This document shows positions 54,451 through 64,000 of a stretch of 64,000 nt of DNA, in pieces (position 1 is the first letter of the stretch; every line of letters starts with the position of its first letter). The DNA is from Tilletia caries (taxonomy: Eukaryota > Basidiomycota > Exobasidiomycetes > Tilletiales > Tilletiaceae), in the NCBI GenBank assembly GCA_032718865.1, contig JALUTQ010000024.1:605501-669500 (forward strand). Reading direction: 5' to 3'. The notes under the pieces are model-generated. The model worked only from the letters and a program-made list of their open reading frames with translations. It had not been told where the DNA came from and did not search any database. The position numbers and the translations under genes were made by a program.

Positions 54451-55244
54451 CGCCCTTGCCGCGCCAAACAAATGAATGGCACCACGGACAGAGCGGAAAT
54501 GCCTGGAGTGGGACCGCCTTCAGCGAGGAATCTTCAAGGGCAGACCGGGAGGAGGACAGGCGTGTTTGTCCCCTGGCGCCCTGTGTGTCAGAGCCGATGC
54601 CAAAGGATGCTGGAGGGAAGGAAGAAGGAAAGGGTTGTGCGGAAATTCGCACAAAGTTCGCAAAGTCCACCTCATCACACCTCACACAGTCGCACCCCTC
54701 GCTGGAGCTGGCAGACGCAACAACAGAACGACTGCACATCAAACGGCCAGATGCGGGATCAGCTATTTTTCTTCTCGCTGCCCATCCCATTGTCGCCGTG
54801 CTCGAGTGTCTGTGTGAGGGTGCGAACGAAGAGGCTCTTCTGCAAATCTCACTTTTTCTGGCAGGCGCGTCTGACCCGCGCCTGGCCGAAGTCCCCCTTT
54901 CACACGAGTGCCAACTCCCTCATTCTTCATGATGATGGCTGCGAACGGAGGTGCAAGCGGCTCGAGAATAATACCCTGAGCCAGGTTCCTGGCTTTCTGA
55001 GCGCGCGCGTTGAAGTTGTGTTGCGCTGTTCGTGTTTTCTGTCAGATCAGTCCTGTGCTGGGATTTTTGGGCGTCGAAGCATGCCAGCCAGCACAACGAT
55101 CCCTAACCTCTTCAGCTGCTTCAAGACGGGAGCTACATGTCGATATGTCGACGCACCACATATTTGTGCGAGTTGCGCCCGTGTGTCGGGGTGCACAGGG
55201 GGCGTTGCGCGCGGCAAGGACTCTCACTGACTGGTGTGCGACGT
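54451..55244. other. Palindrome spacer
   Basis: 794 bp of single-copy DNA between the arms. A 252-codon frame (54472-55230) crosses nearly all of it but its Cys/Arg/Ser-rich sequence has no motif and it is not called. Nothing else is recognised. Confidence 0.6.
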
Positions 55245-57158
55245 GCGACAGGTGCGACCGGAAGGAAACGGCATGCACGACAATCGGCAGCTGATCATCC
55301 CCTCCTGCTTTCCTTTCTCCCTGCCTCGCTGCCTTCTTTGCCCTTCTGCCTCATGGCTCATGATCACAGCATTCACTCCTCGCAGCACACCTCGAGCCTG
55401 TGCGCTCCTTTCTGATTGCATCCATTCCGCACTGCCGAGTCTCGAATGCACATCTTGCGTCTGCATACGGGTGCTGACTGCCTATCGCTTCCTCCTTCTT
55501 GTTGACTCTCCTTCTTTTTCCAGTAACAGCTCCTGGATCCTCGATTGACAGCGAAACGATTTCACCATTCGCTCGTTCCGAAGGGCCTGTCAGCACCCTG
55601 CCTCTGGTCCTCTTGCCTTGGCGCCCTGCCGGTAACACGGGGCTCTCACAGGAACGCGTGGGCTAAGGGCAAGGCACCGTACTGGATCGCACGCCCGACC
55701 TGCGATGGGAACTCGTCTTTTACCTTTCCTCGTCCCGACTCCCGCCAGGCGCCAGCAAAGCGCCCAGCTGGTCTCAGCGTCCGATCGCCCCTCTCCTCCT
55801 CAGAACACGACACAGTCGAAGATTCTGTTTCTGAAGCACCGTCGAAACAGGTCATTCAACGGACGGGAAAAGGCATAAAAGGAGGGCCTCCAGACGCTGA
55901 TTTGTCCCCCTTTCCCTTCTTTCCCCATCTTTTTCATCAAATTTTTTTCTTCTTACCTTCTTCTTCGCCTGTCACACTCCCCTCTTTAGGTTTTTGACCG
56001 CTGCTACCATCAGGTCTTGCGAACGCTCGACCAACTACCGCCAACCCACGACGCCCACTACGACGCCAAGCATCTCAATCCTTGTCCACCCCTGGTCTGC
56101 CCCCGTGGGGGGGTGGCGGCCGGGGTCCGCGGAGGGCAAGAGGCGAGTGTGGCTGGGAACGAGCTCTACTTGGCAGCGTAGTTGGGTTAGTGGGACGGAG
56201 TTGGCCGAGGGAAGCCGGGCCTGGTCGGTGACGGCGGTCGATTACTTGAGGAGGGGGATGTGGCGGACGGGGTTGGAGGCAGGGAACCATGGCTCGGGGG
56301 GCTCTTGGTTCCTTATTCCGCTCTTCTCTGATGACCTACCCGCCGCTGGGCAATTCGGAGCTTGCTCTGATGCGCCTTGGCCCCCTATTTTGAGGATGGC
56401 GAGGAGAAGAGCGCGGACCCGCAAGGGGTGAGTTTTCTCGGCTCCCTCACCTTCTTCCACTTCGGACTCTCATACTGATCACAATGACTTCTTCTCTTTC
56501 TCTCTGCTGCCTTTTCCGCTACGACTTCTCCTTCGACTCATTTTTGCCCTCCAACGCTTCAACCTCTTCTCCCCTCTCCGACGCCGTCGCCGTCGCCGTC
56601 GCCGTCGCCCTCGCCCTCTTTGCCTTCCGACATCCTCGCATCCCGACCTCGTCGCCTCATCGCACCATGTCGAGTCCCCTCGCTCTCCACCGCTTCCACC
56701 ACCCCGAGCAACGAACACAACTCGCGACCTCGCCAAGGTGCACATGCTTTTTCGGTTGTGCAGTCATCTTTCTTCCCATCATGTATCTTTAGACCTTACT
56801 TTGCAATTCAGCTATGTCTCTGTCAACTCCTCCTTCGTTTGCCTGAACTGTCCTTGTGCGCGCCGACGACATCTTTCATGGTGACGGCGATGACGATCAC
56901 GATGGCGACGCGGAGATTTTGGATTCTTTCCCGCCATGAACGACGATGAGATCGAGGATGAGATGGCGCAGAACCATCATCTCCAAGTCCTTGCCCCGCG
57001 GGCGCATTACCCACGCAACTACTGTGCAATTCAATGTCAGAAGATCGCAATCGCGCTTCTCTGCCTAACAAGCCGGCGGCGAGCGCAGGGTCAGCGCTGG
57101 CTGTTCCAGCGTCAAGGTTGGCCAGCCGCGCTCGGCGCGGACCTCGACTTTGGCCAAG
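55245..57158. repeat. Right arm of ~1.91-kb palindrome
   Basis: Reverse complement partner of 52537-54450 with the same length. It includes ATAAAAGGAGGG at about 55876, a pyrimidine tract near 55930-55980, and a GCCGTC hexamer run at about 56583-56610. The outer end passes without a break into the coiled-coil pseudogene, so the right arm is likely the original and the left the copy (inference). Confidence 0.92.
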
Positions 57159-58968
57159 AGGACGTCTTCTGCGGCGGATCTGCCCATCGACGGAGCTGGT
57201 GAGTTTTCAGCAAGGTCTCTATTGGATGTTGGTGATCTGAAGGCATCACTGACGAGGTGTGTATTCTTTTGCTACAGGTGCTCCGAAACGACTGGTTGCG
57301 ACGGCACCAGTGGCAGGACAATTCTATTTACCGCGCCCCCGCGGTACCCGCGCCCTCACCGAAAAGCGCGGTAAAATTCTGTGAACCGCATGTGAAACTC
57401 TAAATTTCTGTCAGACCCTCATCCAACCTTAAACTCTCTTGTTCAACTCGGGACCCAGCGCGCTTCCCGCAGTCAGCCTAAAGGCACAATAGGCCATCCT
57501 CTGGTGTTTTCCAAAGGCGTCTGCCCAAGCAAGACCTCGTAGGTAGCCACCCAGCCACCAGGTCTGACATCTGACAGCTTTTCCCCTTATTGCTGCGGTG
57601 CTTGCCTCATAAGGCCTATGGCCTACATGTGGCATCTAATTTTAATTTTGAAATTTCAGGCCGTAAGACTGTAAAATGGAGTCTCAAGGGTCATCAACAC
57701 TCATTGAACGGGCAATAGGTCACCATCGCCTTTGGTCGGGCATCACCTCGGCGATGGCGAAGGGACAAGGAAGTAAGGTTGTGTCCATGCCTCATCTGCG
57801 CCAAATCTGGCATCCAGAGGTCCAAGCGCGGCCGCGGGAGGTCTAAGTGCGGCCCTGAGAGGTCCCAGCGCAAAGCTTGTGCACGTGATTATTTTGTGAC
57901 ACGAGGCGCGGTCTGCAGAAGTTTCCCTTTGTTACTCGCAGGCGCGGTCAATCCCGGGAACCGCGGGGGCGCGGTAAATAGAATAGTCCCCAGTGGCATC
58001 GCAGGCCAGCTCGCGCGCATCCATAGCCCCCGCTGCGGGTTCCGAGACCAATACCAGCGCACCAGCGATCGACACTTCCGTCTCCTCATCCTCCGCCGCC
58101 GCAAATGCCGGCGTGCCCGACCACCTCCTCTCAGGCCCACCCTCCGAGTCAGCCGAGGACATGCTCATCTAAAGGCTCCTCCAAGAGACTCCAAGAGAAA
58201 CAGATGGCCCATCTCGAGAAGCGGCTGGCGGCCAAGGTACGCGAGGTGGCCGAATTGGAGCACAAGCTGATCGACGCTGTCGACGAGTGGGAAACGGCGA
58301 AGGAGAGTTTGAGCGCGCGAGAGCAAGCGGTGCAGACGAGGGAAGAGTTGAGCGCTGAGCTTGAAGAACTTAGGAAACGGTATGATTCCCTGAGAGTCCA
58401 GCACGACTGCACGAGAGTCTCGTCGCGGAGTCGCACCAGGTTTCGACGACTATGCAAGCGGAACTGGTGGATCTTCGTTCTGGCTTGGCGCAGCTTCAGG
58501 CGGAGAAAGAGAAGTTGGTCGCGGAGGCGGGGGAGGCGAAGGACAGGGCGGCTCAGGCGGAGGAGGAGCGGGAAGTGTTGAGGAAGGCTTTGGAGGAGCA
58601 GTTGGCGAAGGGGTTGGAGACTGGAGAGGCAGTAGGAGGCCCGAGAGGTTGCTACGGGTTGGGCAACGCGATAGGAGGCCGAGGCGGTAGGGAAGAAGAT
58701 CAAACGTGAGTCCAAGCTTTCATCGGCCACTCTTCCCTTCAGGTGTCTCGATCTCTGGGATGACTGATATGTTTAATAACCCCTCGCCATCTCCTTCTCC
58801 AGCATGAGCACTCCATGTTCGAGCGCTTGAGGAGACGATTGCCAAGCTCAAGGCGGAGAACAAGTTTCATGTGGAGACGGCGACCAACCATTGAGCTTTT
58901 GCGCGAGGAGAAGCGGTCCTTGGAGTCCAGACTGCGAGGTATGGAGGAACTGAGGCATTCGCATTGAG
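57034..58968 (+). pseudogene. N-terminal half of a long coiled-coil protein gene, disrupted
   Basis: Starts at ATG 57034 (MSEDRNRASLPNKP). After a small indel the frame continues to TSSAADLPIDGA, a GTGAGT intron (57199 to about 57278), then APKRLVATAPVASQ and a Ser/Ala-rich segment. Disruptions seen: the MITE at 57316-57989; a TAA after AEDMLI near 58170; a 10-bp tandem duplication (CTCCAAGAGA twice, about 58177-58196); and a frame change near 58410. Coiled-coil follows: QMAHLEKRLAAKVREVAEL, SLSAREQAVQTREELSAEL, ELVDLRSGLAQLQAEKEKL, then ALEETIAKLKAEN and REEKRSLESRLRG. The last block is reminiscent of MAD1-type spindle checkpoint coiled coils, but this is weak. It is cut off at 58968 by the flank fragment. 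Confidence 0.7.
57316..57989. mobile_element. Mutator-like MITE with 9-bp target site duplication
   Basis: 674 bp. Termini are inverted repeats of about 35 bp with two mismatches: GGACAATTCTATTTACCG at the left; the reverse complement of the right end reads GGACTATTCTATTTACCG. Both continue into a GCGCCCCCGCGG block. CCAGTGGCA flanks both sides (57307-57315 and 57990-57998). A 9-bp duplication plus long inverted repeats fits the Mutator/MULE group; there is no transposase, so it is non-autonomous. Removing the element and one duplication restores the coding frame VATAPVASQASS. Confidence 0.85.
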
Positions 58969-58971
58969 CGC

Positions 58972-59045
58972 GAAGGTGAAGGTGAAGGTGAAGGTGAAGG
59001 TGAAGTACAGTGGGTGGGAGACAAGACGAAGTAGGGGGAGGTGAT
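58972..59045 (+). repeat. Fragment of the collagen-like gene 3' flank (second half)
   Basis: Five GAAGGT hexamers, then GTACAGTGGGTGGGAGAC and CGAAGTAGG, ending GGAGGTGATGACG. It matches 61900-61970 and the reverse of about 31720-31795. It begins where the 52463-52530 fragment left off, so the two pieces are consecutive halves of one flank copy. Confidence 0.78.
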
Positions 59046-61481
59046 GACGTTCAATACCCGGCCCGTCTCGTCGTCCCGCGACGTTCTGGAGCGGTCCCAT
59101 CCTCACCCAACATACGCGTCCGGACCGGCTCTTCTGATTCGGTCTTGATCAGCCGCTCGTTCGGAAATGAGTCCGGCAGTATGAAGAGCGACGGTAGTGA
59201 GATTACCATTCGGGGCGTGGTGGAAAAGCCAGGGGCGTCTATGGGGATGGCACGATGGCACGGACGATGTCGGACCAGAACGAGGAAGACGAGGACAACT
59301 TGAACGAGTCTCGTTCCCGTTCGCTCCCCACGGACTCGGCTCGCCGAGAGACTCCGATTCGGCCGACTGCGTTCGTTGGTACGTACATGTCTTACTCTGC
59401 CCCAACGTTAGTGTGCTCCGATTGCTTATTCTTTGTTCTTCATGCACAGGGATACTGGAGGACACGCTGGCCTTGAACAAAGCCTTGGCGGTTGCCTACA
59501 ACTTCCAGAGCTTACGACTACCGGGACCGATCCCAGGTCCAGCTGGGTCCGAGAAGGCCTCCGCTTCCAACAATAATGCGTCCAACCCCATCGCCCGTCT
59601 CTTCGGATTCGGCCTTTCCTCTGGACCAAGTCCCTCGACGAAGCTGCCGACGAACAGCCAGCATGCTGAGCGGTACATAGACTTGTGGCCGATCCAGATC
59701 GCCAGTCCTGACCTCGACGCCAGCCATGCTTGGGATACGTACACCATGGTCCTTCAGTTGGGCACGATCTTGAGCTACACTGGGACGTGGAAGGGCCACA
59801 AGCTTCGTGTCTCTGTCTTTGTCGAGTCGGAGAAGGATGTCGAGGGAGAACGGTGAGTTTTTGGAAGGGATGTTTTTCCTTCCTTGAGAAGATGTGGAAC
59901 TGACGAGAACTGAGTAAACTTGCAGCCGACGCGTTCGGTCGCTTTTTGGACAACCTTCGGATCCCGGCTGCTGCCCTCCGAGTCTTCACGCTGTCCTCTG
60001 GATCTGTCGCTAGTTACGAGGCCATCGTGATGGGCCGGAGCCCAGTCGCGTCGAACATCGATCGTCAACTCGTAAGTTCCATCTCGCTCGTATGTTAAAG
60101 TGCATCGATAAGCTGACCTGGACGCTCATGATGGATCACTTCAGGCCGGAGATCCGTGGTGGGAAGCCTTGCGTCAACTGCGGAAAGAGGATGAACGACG
60201 AGCAAAGGCAGCGGCCAAGCGGGCCTCTCAAGTCAATCCGGACACACCAGGTCCAAGCGGCGCCATTGCTACGGGCAGCGAGGGCACGCAGCGACAGAGC
60301 AAGCGCGACCAGAAGACCTTCGGAGTCAGTCTCCCACCCGAACACCTCGCATTCTTCCAGCACAACATGCGAATCGGTCTCGCCCACCCACGTTTCCGGA
60401 AGGCCAACAGGACGTGGACGGGGGCCGGAGAGGAGAGCGAGAGCGAGGACGAGCTTTCGGACAGCGAAGACGGAGGCTCTGATCTCAGTGACGAGCTGGC
60501 CAATCTGGGGGATGAAGATGAGTGGTTCGGCGCAGGCAGTCAGGGTCTTGGATTGCGAAGATCCTCGACGATCACGTACACACCCCGCGGCGAGCAAATG
60601 GGCAAGTCAGGCCGGCAGCGGGCGTACTCGATCGGGAGCCGCTCGGGCCGTCCGGACGAGCCCCTACTCGGATCGGGATCGGGATCTCGATCGCGTGCGG
60701 CCTACGGCTCGACGGTGGAGGCGGACAGTGGCACACCCACGCAGGCGACAAGCAAGACGTTCTTGTCGGCAGAGCGCAGTGAGGAGAGTGATGACGAAGG
60801 CGATGGGACGCTGAAGGCCTCCGATCGGGCCCGGCTCGAAGCTGCGATGCGGGTTCAAGGCGAGAAGGACGAGGGGGCATCGTCGTCGTCCTCCGCTGCG
60901 TCCGGGACCCTGCCACTGAGGAAAGAGGCCGTGCGGTCCAGGCCCAAGCGGTCGAACAGCACCTCGAGTGCGAGCAGCCGGGCGAGTGGTACGGGAGGCG
61001 GCTCGAGACGGGAGCGTGCCCACTCTTCGGCTCAACGGTCTCAGCAGCGACCTGGCCAGGGTGAGCGCCGCGGGACGGGGTCGAAGCCGCAGTACCGCTC
61101 GTCTACACCTGCCACTGGGCCCACACATCGCAAGCCGCTGATCGCGTTCAACGAGCTGCCGAACAAGGCCCAGTATCTTATTTTGAAGTGAGTTCAGCAT
61201 GAGTAACGTGCTTCAACCAGTGCATACCCATCCTGATTCTGACTCTCTCCCTCTCTCTCTCCATTGCTCTTGGGTCCGCGCCTCAAAGCGAATTGATCCG
61301 GACGAACTCGACGCCTGCGACGACAGTGGTGCTGACGGCCCTGCCCGCGCCGGAGACAGGTATGTCCGACGACGAACTGCGGAGCCTGCGATACCTGGAG
61401 CAGCTCGAGTCGTTGTTCTCGGGCGGGCCGCCGGTGCTGGGCGTGCATGCACGGCAGCTGACGATGACCATGTCGCTATAA
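59046..61481 (+). pseudogene. 5'-truncated copy of the SLC12 gene (mid-exon 6 to exon 10)
   Basis: Copy of 32208-34638 in reverse, keeping intron positions and splice sites. Damage: no promoter or transmembrane exons; an 8-bp tandem duplication (GATGGCAC twice, about 59247-59262) in exon 6; one extra T in the exon-8 TTTT run (about 59941); and a 6-bp loss near 59100. Exon 9 (about 60145-61187) is still fully open and nearly identical to the parent, and exon 10 ends TAA instead of TGA. The duplication is therefore recent. Without an upstream fusion it cannot make a transporter. Confidence 0.88.
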
Positions 61482-62193
61482 TTTTGTACACGGTTCGCAA
61501 TACACGACTTTTATTCCATCCTCAACATGGTGCTTGACCGAGCTCGTCGTCTGTCCATCTTCACCATCGAGGAAGACGAACGGAGCTTGTTGTATGCGCT
61601 TCTTACGTTGGTTGCCCTTGCGGATTTGGCAGGTGAGAGATGTGAAAATGGCAAACGTGACAGTTGCGCTGGGCTTGCAGACCGACTCATTATGTACTCG
61701 TTCCGGCTGACGCTCTTGCTTGCTGAGCTTATGCGCTGATGTCTCTTGAGGAGTCTGCGAGGGAGAGCATGGAGCTGTTCACACTGCATGGAGCCCGGCG
61801 TGTCATTCCGAGTGAGAGCTCATCGACGCTTTCAGGTTTAGATCAAGGTCATATTTCCTTATGTATTGCCTAGGATCGCGGGAGGGGGTTAGGGTAGATG
61901 AAGAAGGTGAAGGTGAAGTACAGTGGCTGGGAGACAAAACGAAGTAGGGTGAGAGCGATGCAGTGGAGGTGATGTTGGATCGTCCCGGAGAGGCTTGAGA
62001 GGCACGAGGCTTGCTTGTGGCCTTGCTCAAGGGTCGGTGATGATGGCCCGTCGAGGGTCGTTCAACGACATCCCCGAAGTGGTTGAGGTGATTGATTGTA
62101 TCGGAAGATGAGAAATGAGATCCAGTCCGTGGGTAGAAGAAAGGGGAGGCCAAGAAAGTCGCATCGCAGGCATTCTCATCAAGAGACTGCAAT
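61482..62193. other. Shared intergenic DNA, right copy
   Basis: Counterpart of 31493-32207. It carries the full flank element (61845-61990) with TTGCCTAGGATCGCGGGAGG, GGGGTTAGGGTAG and GAAGGT repeats. No gene seen. Confidence 0.6.
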
Positions 62194-62868
62194 CTAGTGG
62201 TTGGGGTGGTGGTTGGGGTTGAAGAAGTCCACGATGCCCTCGCCGATCTTGATGGTGGGGCTGACGTCGAAGTCGAAGCATCCGAGGAGGTCGAGGTTGA
62301 TCAGGCCAGCCTTGGAGTAGTCGTGGCAAGAGGACTTGTGGACGGGCACGGGGCACGATGACTTGTGGGTACCGTGAGTACCGGCGGTACCAGGAGTGCC
62401 GGGGGTACCAGGAGTGCCGGGCTTGCCGTGAACACCCTTGGAGCCAGGGGTGCCAGGAGTACCCTTGGTCCCTGGGTGGCCCTTGGTGCCGGAGGAGCGA
62501 ACGACACCAGCGGTACCCTCACGACGGAAGATGTGGACCTTGGGGTTGACGTTGAACTTGCCGCAGCCGAAGAGGTTGAGGTTCAGGAAGCCAGCGCCGG
62601 ACAGGCTCTTGCAGGCATCGTACTTCTTGTGCATGCCGTGAATACGCTCCATCTCGGCGCGGGCAGCGAATTCCGGCCCGGACTCGTCAGAGCGACGGAA
62701 GAAGTCGATGACGGGGTCGACCTTGAAGCCGCCGCAGCCGAGGAGGCCAAGGTTGAGGAAACCACCGCCGGAGATGCTGTTGCATACATCGACCTTGGTG
62801 GGTGCGCAGGCGGCGTTGGCAGCGGCGGCCGAGGCGATGAGGATGATGGCGCTGGTGAAGGACTTCAT
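62194..62868 (-). CDS. Secreted collagen-like protein with three LNLxLLGC motifs, intact copy
   Basis: Single exon, 224 residues, ATG at 62866-62868. Signal peptide MKSFTSAIILIASAAAANA, cleavage likely after ANA. The mature protein has three related units: GGGFLNLGLLGCGGFKVDP, GAGFLNLNLFGCGKFNVNP and KAGLINLDLLGCFDFDVSP. Each has a conserved Cys and an aromatic-x-V-x-P end, and units 1 and 2 are followed by an RR pair (possible Kex2 sites). Between units 2 and 3 lies a collagen-like linker of Gly-x-x triplets (GTKGHPGTKGTPGTPGSKG and further GTP triplets). No known family is recognised. Expected to be secreted or wall-associated. The promoter has a TATA box and a CT leader, suggesting strong expression (inference). 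The left-arm copy is frameshifted. Confidence 0.85.
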   Translation of the reverse strand: MKSFTSAIILIASAAAANAACAPTKVDVCNSISGGGFLNLGLLGCGGFKVDPVIDFFRRSDESGPEFAARAEMERIHGMHKKYDACKSLSGAGFLNLNLFGCGKFNVNPKVHIFRREGTAGVVRSSGTKGHPGTKGTPGTPGSKGVHGKPGTPGTPGTPGTAGTHGTHKSSCPVPVHKSSCHDYSKAGLINLDLLGCFDFDVSPTIKIGEGIVDFFNPNHHPNH

Positions 62869-63009
62869 TTTGAGAAAGGGAAGGGAAGGAAAGCGAAGGA
62901 GAAAAGACTGTGAGAGAGTGGGAGGGGAGAGAGGGCCTTAGGAGAGGATGGAGTGAGAGAGTGGGTGAGGGATAGGCAGGAAAAGAGAACGAGGGAGGAA
63001 TGGGACCCG

Positions 63010-63017
63010 CTTTTATA
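63010..63017 (-). promoter_or_regulatory. TATA box of the intact collagen-like gene
   Basis: TATAAAAG on the minus strand, about 142 bp before the ATG at 62868, with a pyrimidine-rich leader between; same arrangement as the left copy. Confidence 0.65.
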
Positions 63018-63169
63018 AGATGCAGACCTGGGAGAAAGAACGTAAGCGGAGATTAGAGGTTAGAACGTTCCAAACCCAGCCGGACCAAGCGATGCCACCG
63101 AGAGTGCCCGACGTAGGAGAGACAGCCATAGCTCGGAACAGCTGGGAGGGTGTTGCGATTTTGAGACGA

Positions 63170-64000
63170 ATATAGACGGAGGCCCAACTGCCAGGATGTT
63201 CCTCGCTCGGACCCTCGTTCAGATAGCGTTGTTCCCTTCGAGCTCGGGCCTCAGCAAGAGTATATCCCCTAGCGGAGCTTTGCTGGTATTCGCACCCTTC
63301 CAAGGCTCGCTCAGCAGGCTACAGGGTCCCAAGGGAGTTCAGTCCAAGAGGTGCAGAGAATCTGTCGCATTGTGTTCATCATCGTTCATCAACGCATCTT
63401 TCTGACATCGAACTCACCGCATCCTCACTAAGGCTCGCACGGTCAGCGTGGCCTTTTGGATCCAGTTCCTCGGGTCGGAGGTGGTTTGAGCAGGCCCCGG
63501 CTCGTGTTAATATCCGCAATGAATAGCTGCGTCGACGCTAGGTCCCTCTCGAGACCTCCGACTAGATGCTGGAGGAACGTCTTTTGGTATCCAAGGTCAG
63601 ACCGGAAGTTGGCTTCCCGCATCCACTTCACTTTGAGGTATCGAATCCGCAACATCAGGCGCTTGCACTCCTCGACGTGGTGCTTTCGTAGTTGCGCAAT
63701 GCTCGAGAGATGGAACGTTTTGTTTTCGGCCGACGTAACCGACTCACTGCGTCCGGAGGATGGATCTTGCTTTCAAGGGGCTGTCCTGTCCCAATCTTGT
63801 GGTCGAAGCGTACCGACTGGGACCGCTCTTGTCTTGGTGGCATTGTCCTCAGCTCCTCCAATTGATTGATCCACCAGGTCCTGTGCTTCGTCCATCAGCC
63901 TGTTGTTCTCCTTTGTCAGATAGTCGATCTCGTCCTTGAGCTGGTCGGCTTCCACATGTTCGAGACGGGAGGTATACGACTGTCCTCTTGCAGCCGCTTA
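63170..64000 (-). pseudogene. Broken coiled-coil/PACT gene, right copy (runs off the window)
   Basis: Minus strand from the window edge: SRLEHVEADQLKDEIDYLTKENNRLMDEAQDLVDQ coiled coil (about 63860-63980), which the left copy has lost; then a frame change near 63790 and the PACT helix LRIRYLKVKWMREANFRSD and GYQKTFLQHLVGGLERD (about 63540-63655). A deletion after KPPPT shifts the frame into SKRPR and stop, and the original stop after WASV is changed to Tyr. Both copies of the PACT region are thus damaged, at different points. The N-terminal part lies outside the window, so an intact parent nearby cannot be excluded. Confidence 0.65.

Larger units (their letters stand above)
59046..64000. repeat. 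Right arm of large inverted duplication (continues beyond window)
   Basis: Reverse complement partner of 29681-34638. Both arms keep gene order and spacing: SLC12 3' half, shared flank, collagen-like gene, PACT gene tail. The window ends inside the arm, so its total length is unknown. Confidence 0.9.

Noticed and set aside
54472..55230. 252-codon open frame filling the palindrome spacer
   Set aside because: No motif, Cys/Arg/Ser-rich composition and no promoter or start context; length is within chance for GC-rich DNA.
52460..64000. RIP (repeat-induced C-to-T mutation) as cause of pseudogenes
   Set aside because: Disruptions are mainly short duplications, indels and an insertion; exon 9 of the SLC12 copy stays open and GC-rich.

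Overview
The window is nuclear DNA from a fungus, most likely a basidiomycete (Ustilaginomycotina or Pucciniomycotina type; this placement is inferred). It is GC-rich, genes are dense on both strands, introns are short (about 70-110 bp, GT-AG, usually GTGAGT or GTACGT donors with TACAG/CACAG-like acceptors), and proteins carry Ser/Gln/Pro/acidic low-complexity tracts. Exon coordinates in the entries come from reading splice sites and codon phase by eye.

Region 1 (1-28,770) is ordinary single-copy gene space. In order: 5' part of a HOS3-type histone deacetylase (-), PBN1/PIG-X GPI-mannosyltransferase subunit (+), Mediator MED22 (-), a BCS1-like AAA ATPase (+), a 1,642-residue orphan (+), the ribosome-biogenesis pair RPF2 (-) and PWP1 (+) sharing a 267-bp divergent promoter, DEAD-box helicase DBP4 (-), an unrecognised 646-residue protein (+), a 94-residue ORF (-), a six-exon MFS transporter (+) and a membrane-anchored von Willebrand A protein with a Gly/Tyr/Pro-rich tail (+).

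Region 2 (29,390-34,638) is the left arm of a large inverted duplication: a broken coiled-coil/PACT (pericentrin-like) gene, a frameshifted secreted collagen-like gene, and the 3' half of an intact SLC12-type cation-chloride cotransporter gene. Region 3 (34,638-52,450) holds the 5' half of that transporter, GAR1 (H/ACA snoRNP), a degenerate tRNA-like sequence, PRO3 (pyrroline-5-carboxylate reductase), an LC8 dynein light chain, a PAK-family kinase with a CRIB domain, a dsRNA-binding protein and SSL1 (TFIIH).

Region 4 (52,460-64,000) is rearranged. It starts with a fragment of the 3' flank of the collagen-like gene, followed by a palindrome of two ~1.91-kb arms around a 794-bp spacer. Next comes a coiled-coil pseudogene split by a 674-bp Mutator-like MITE with a 9-bp target duplication, then the other half of the same flank fragment. 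Last is the right arm of the large inverted duplication (59,046 to the window end), which carries a 5'-truncated, frameshifted copy of the transporter's 3' half, an INTACT copy of the collagen-like secreted protein gene, and a second broken PACT gene.

The main point of interest is that the two large arms (at least 5 kb each, inverted, ~24.4 kb apart) could recombine and invert the block between them. The left arm boundary falls inside exon 6 of the transporter gene, so inversion would swap its C-terminal half for the frameshifted right-arm copy. The arms have also decayed reciprocally: the transporter is intact on the left, the collagen-like gene on the right.
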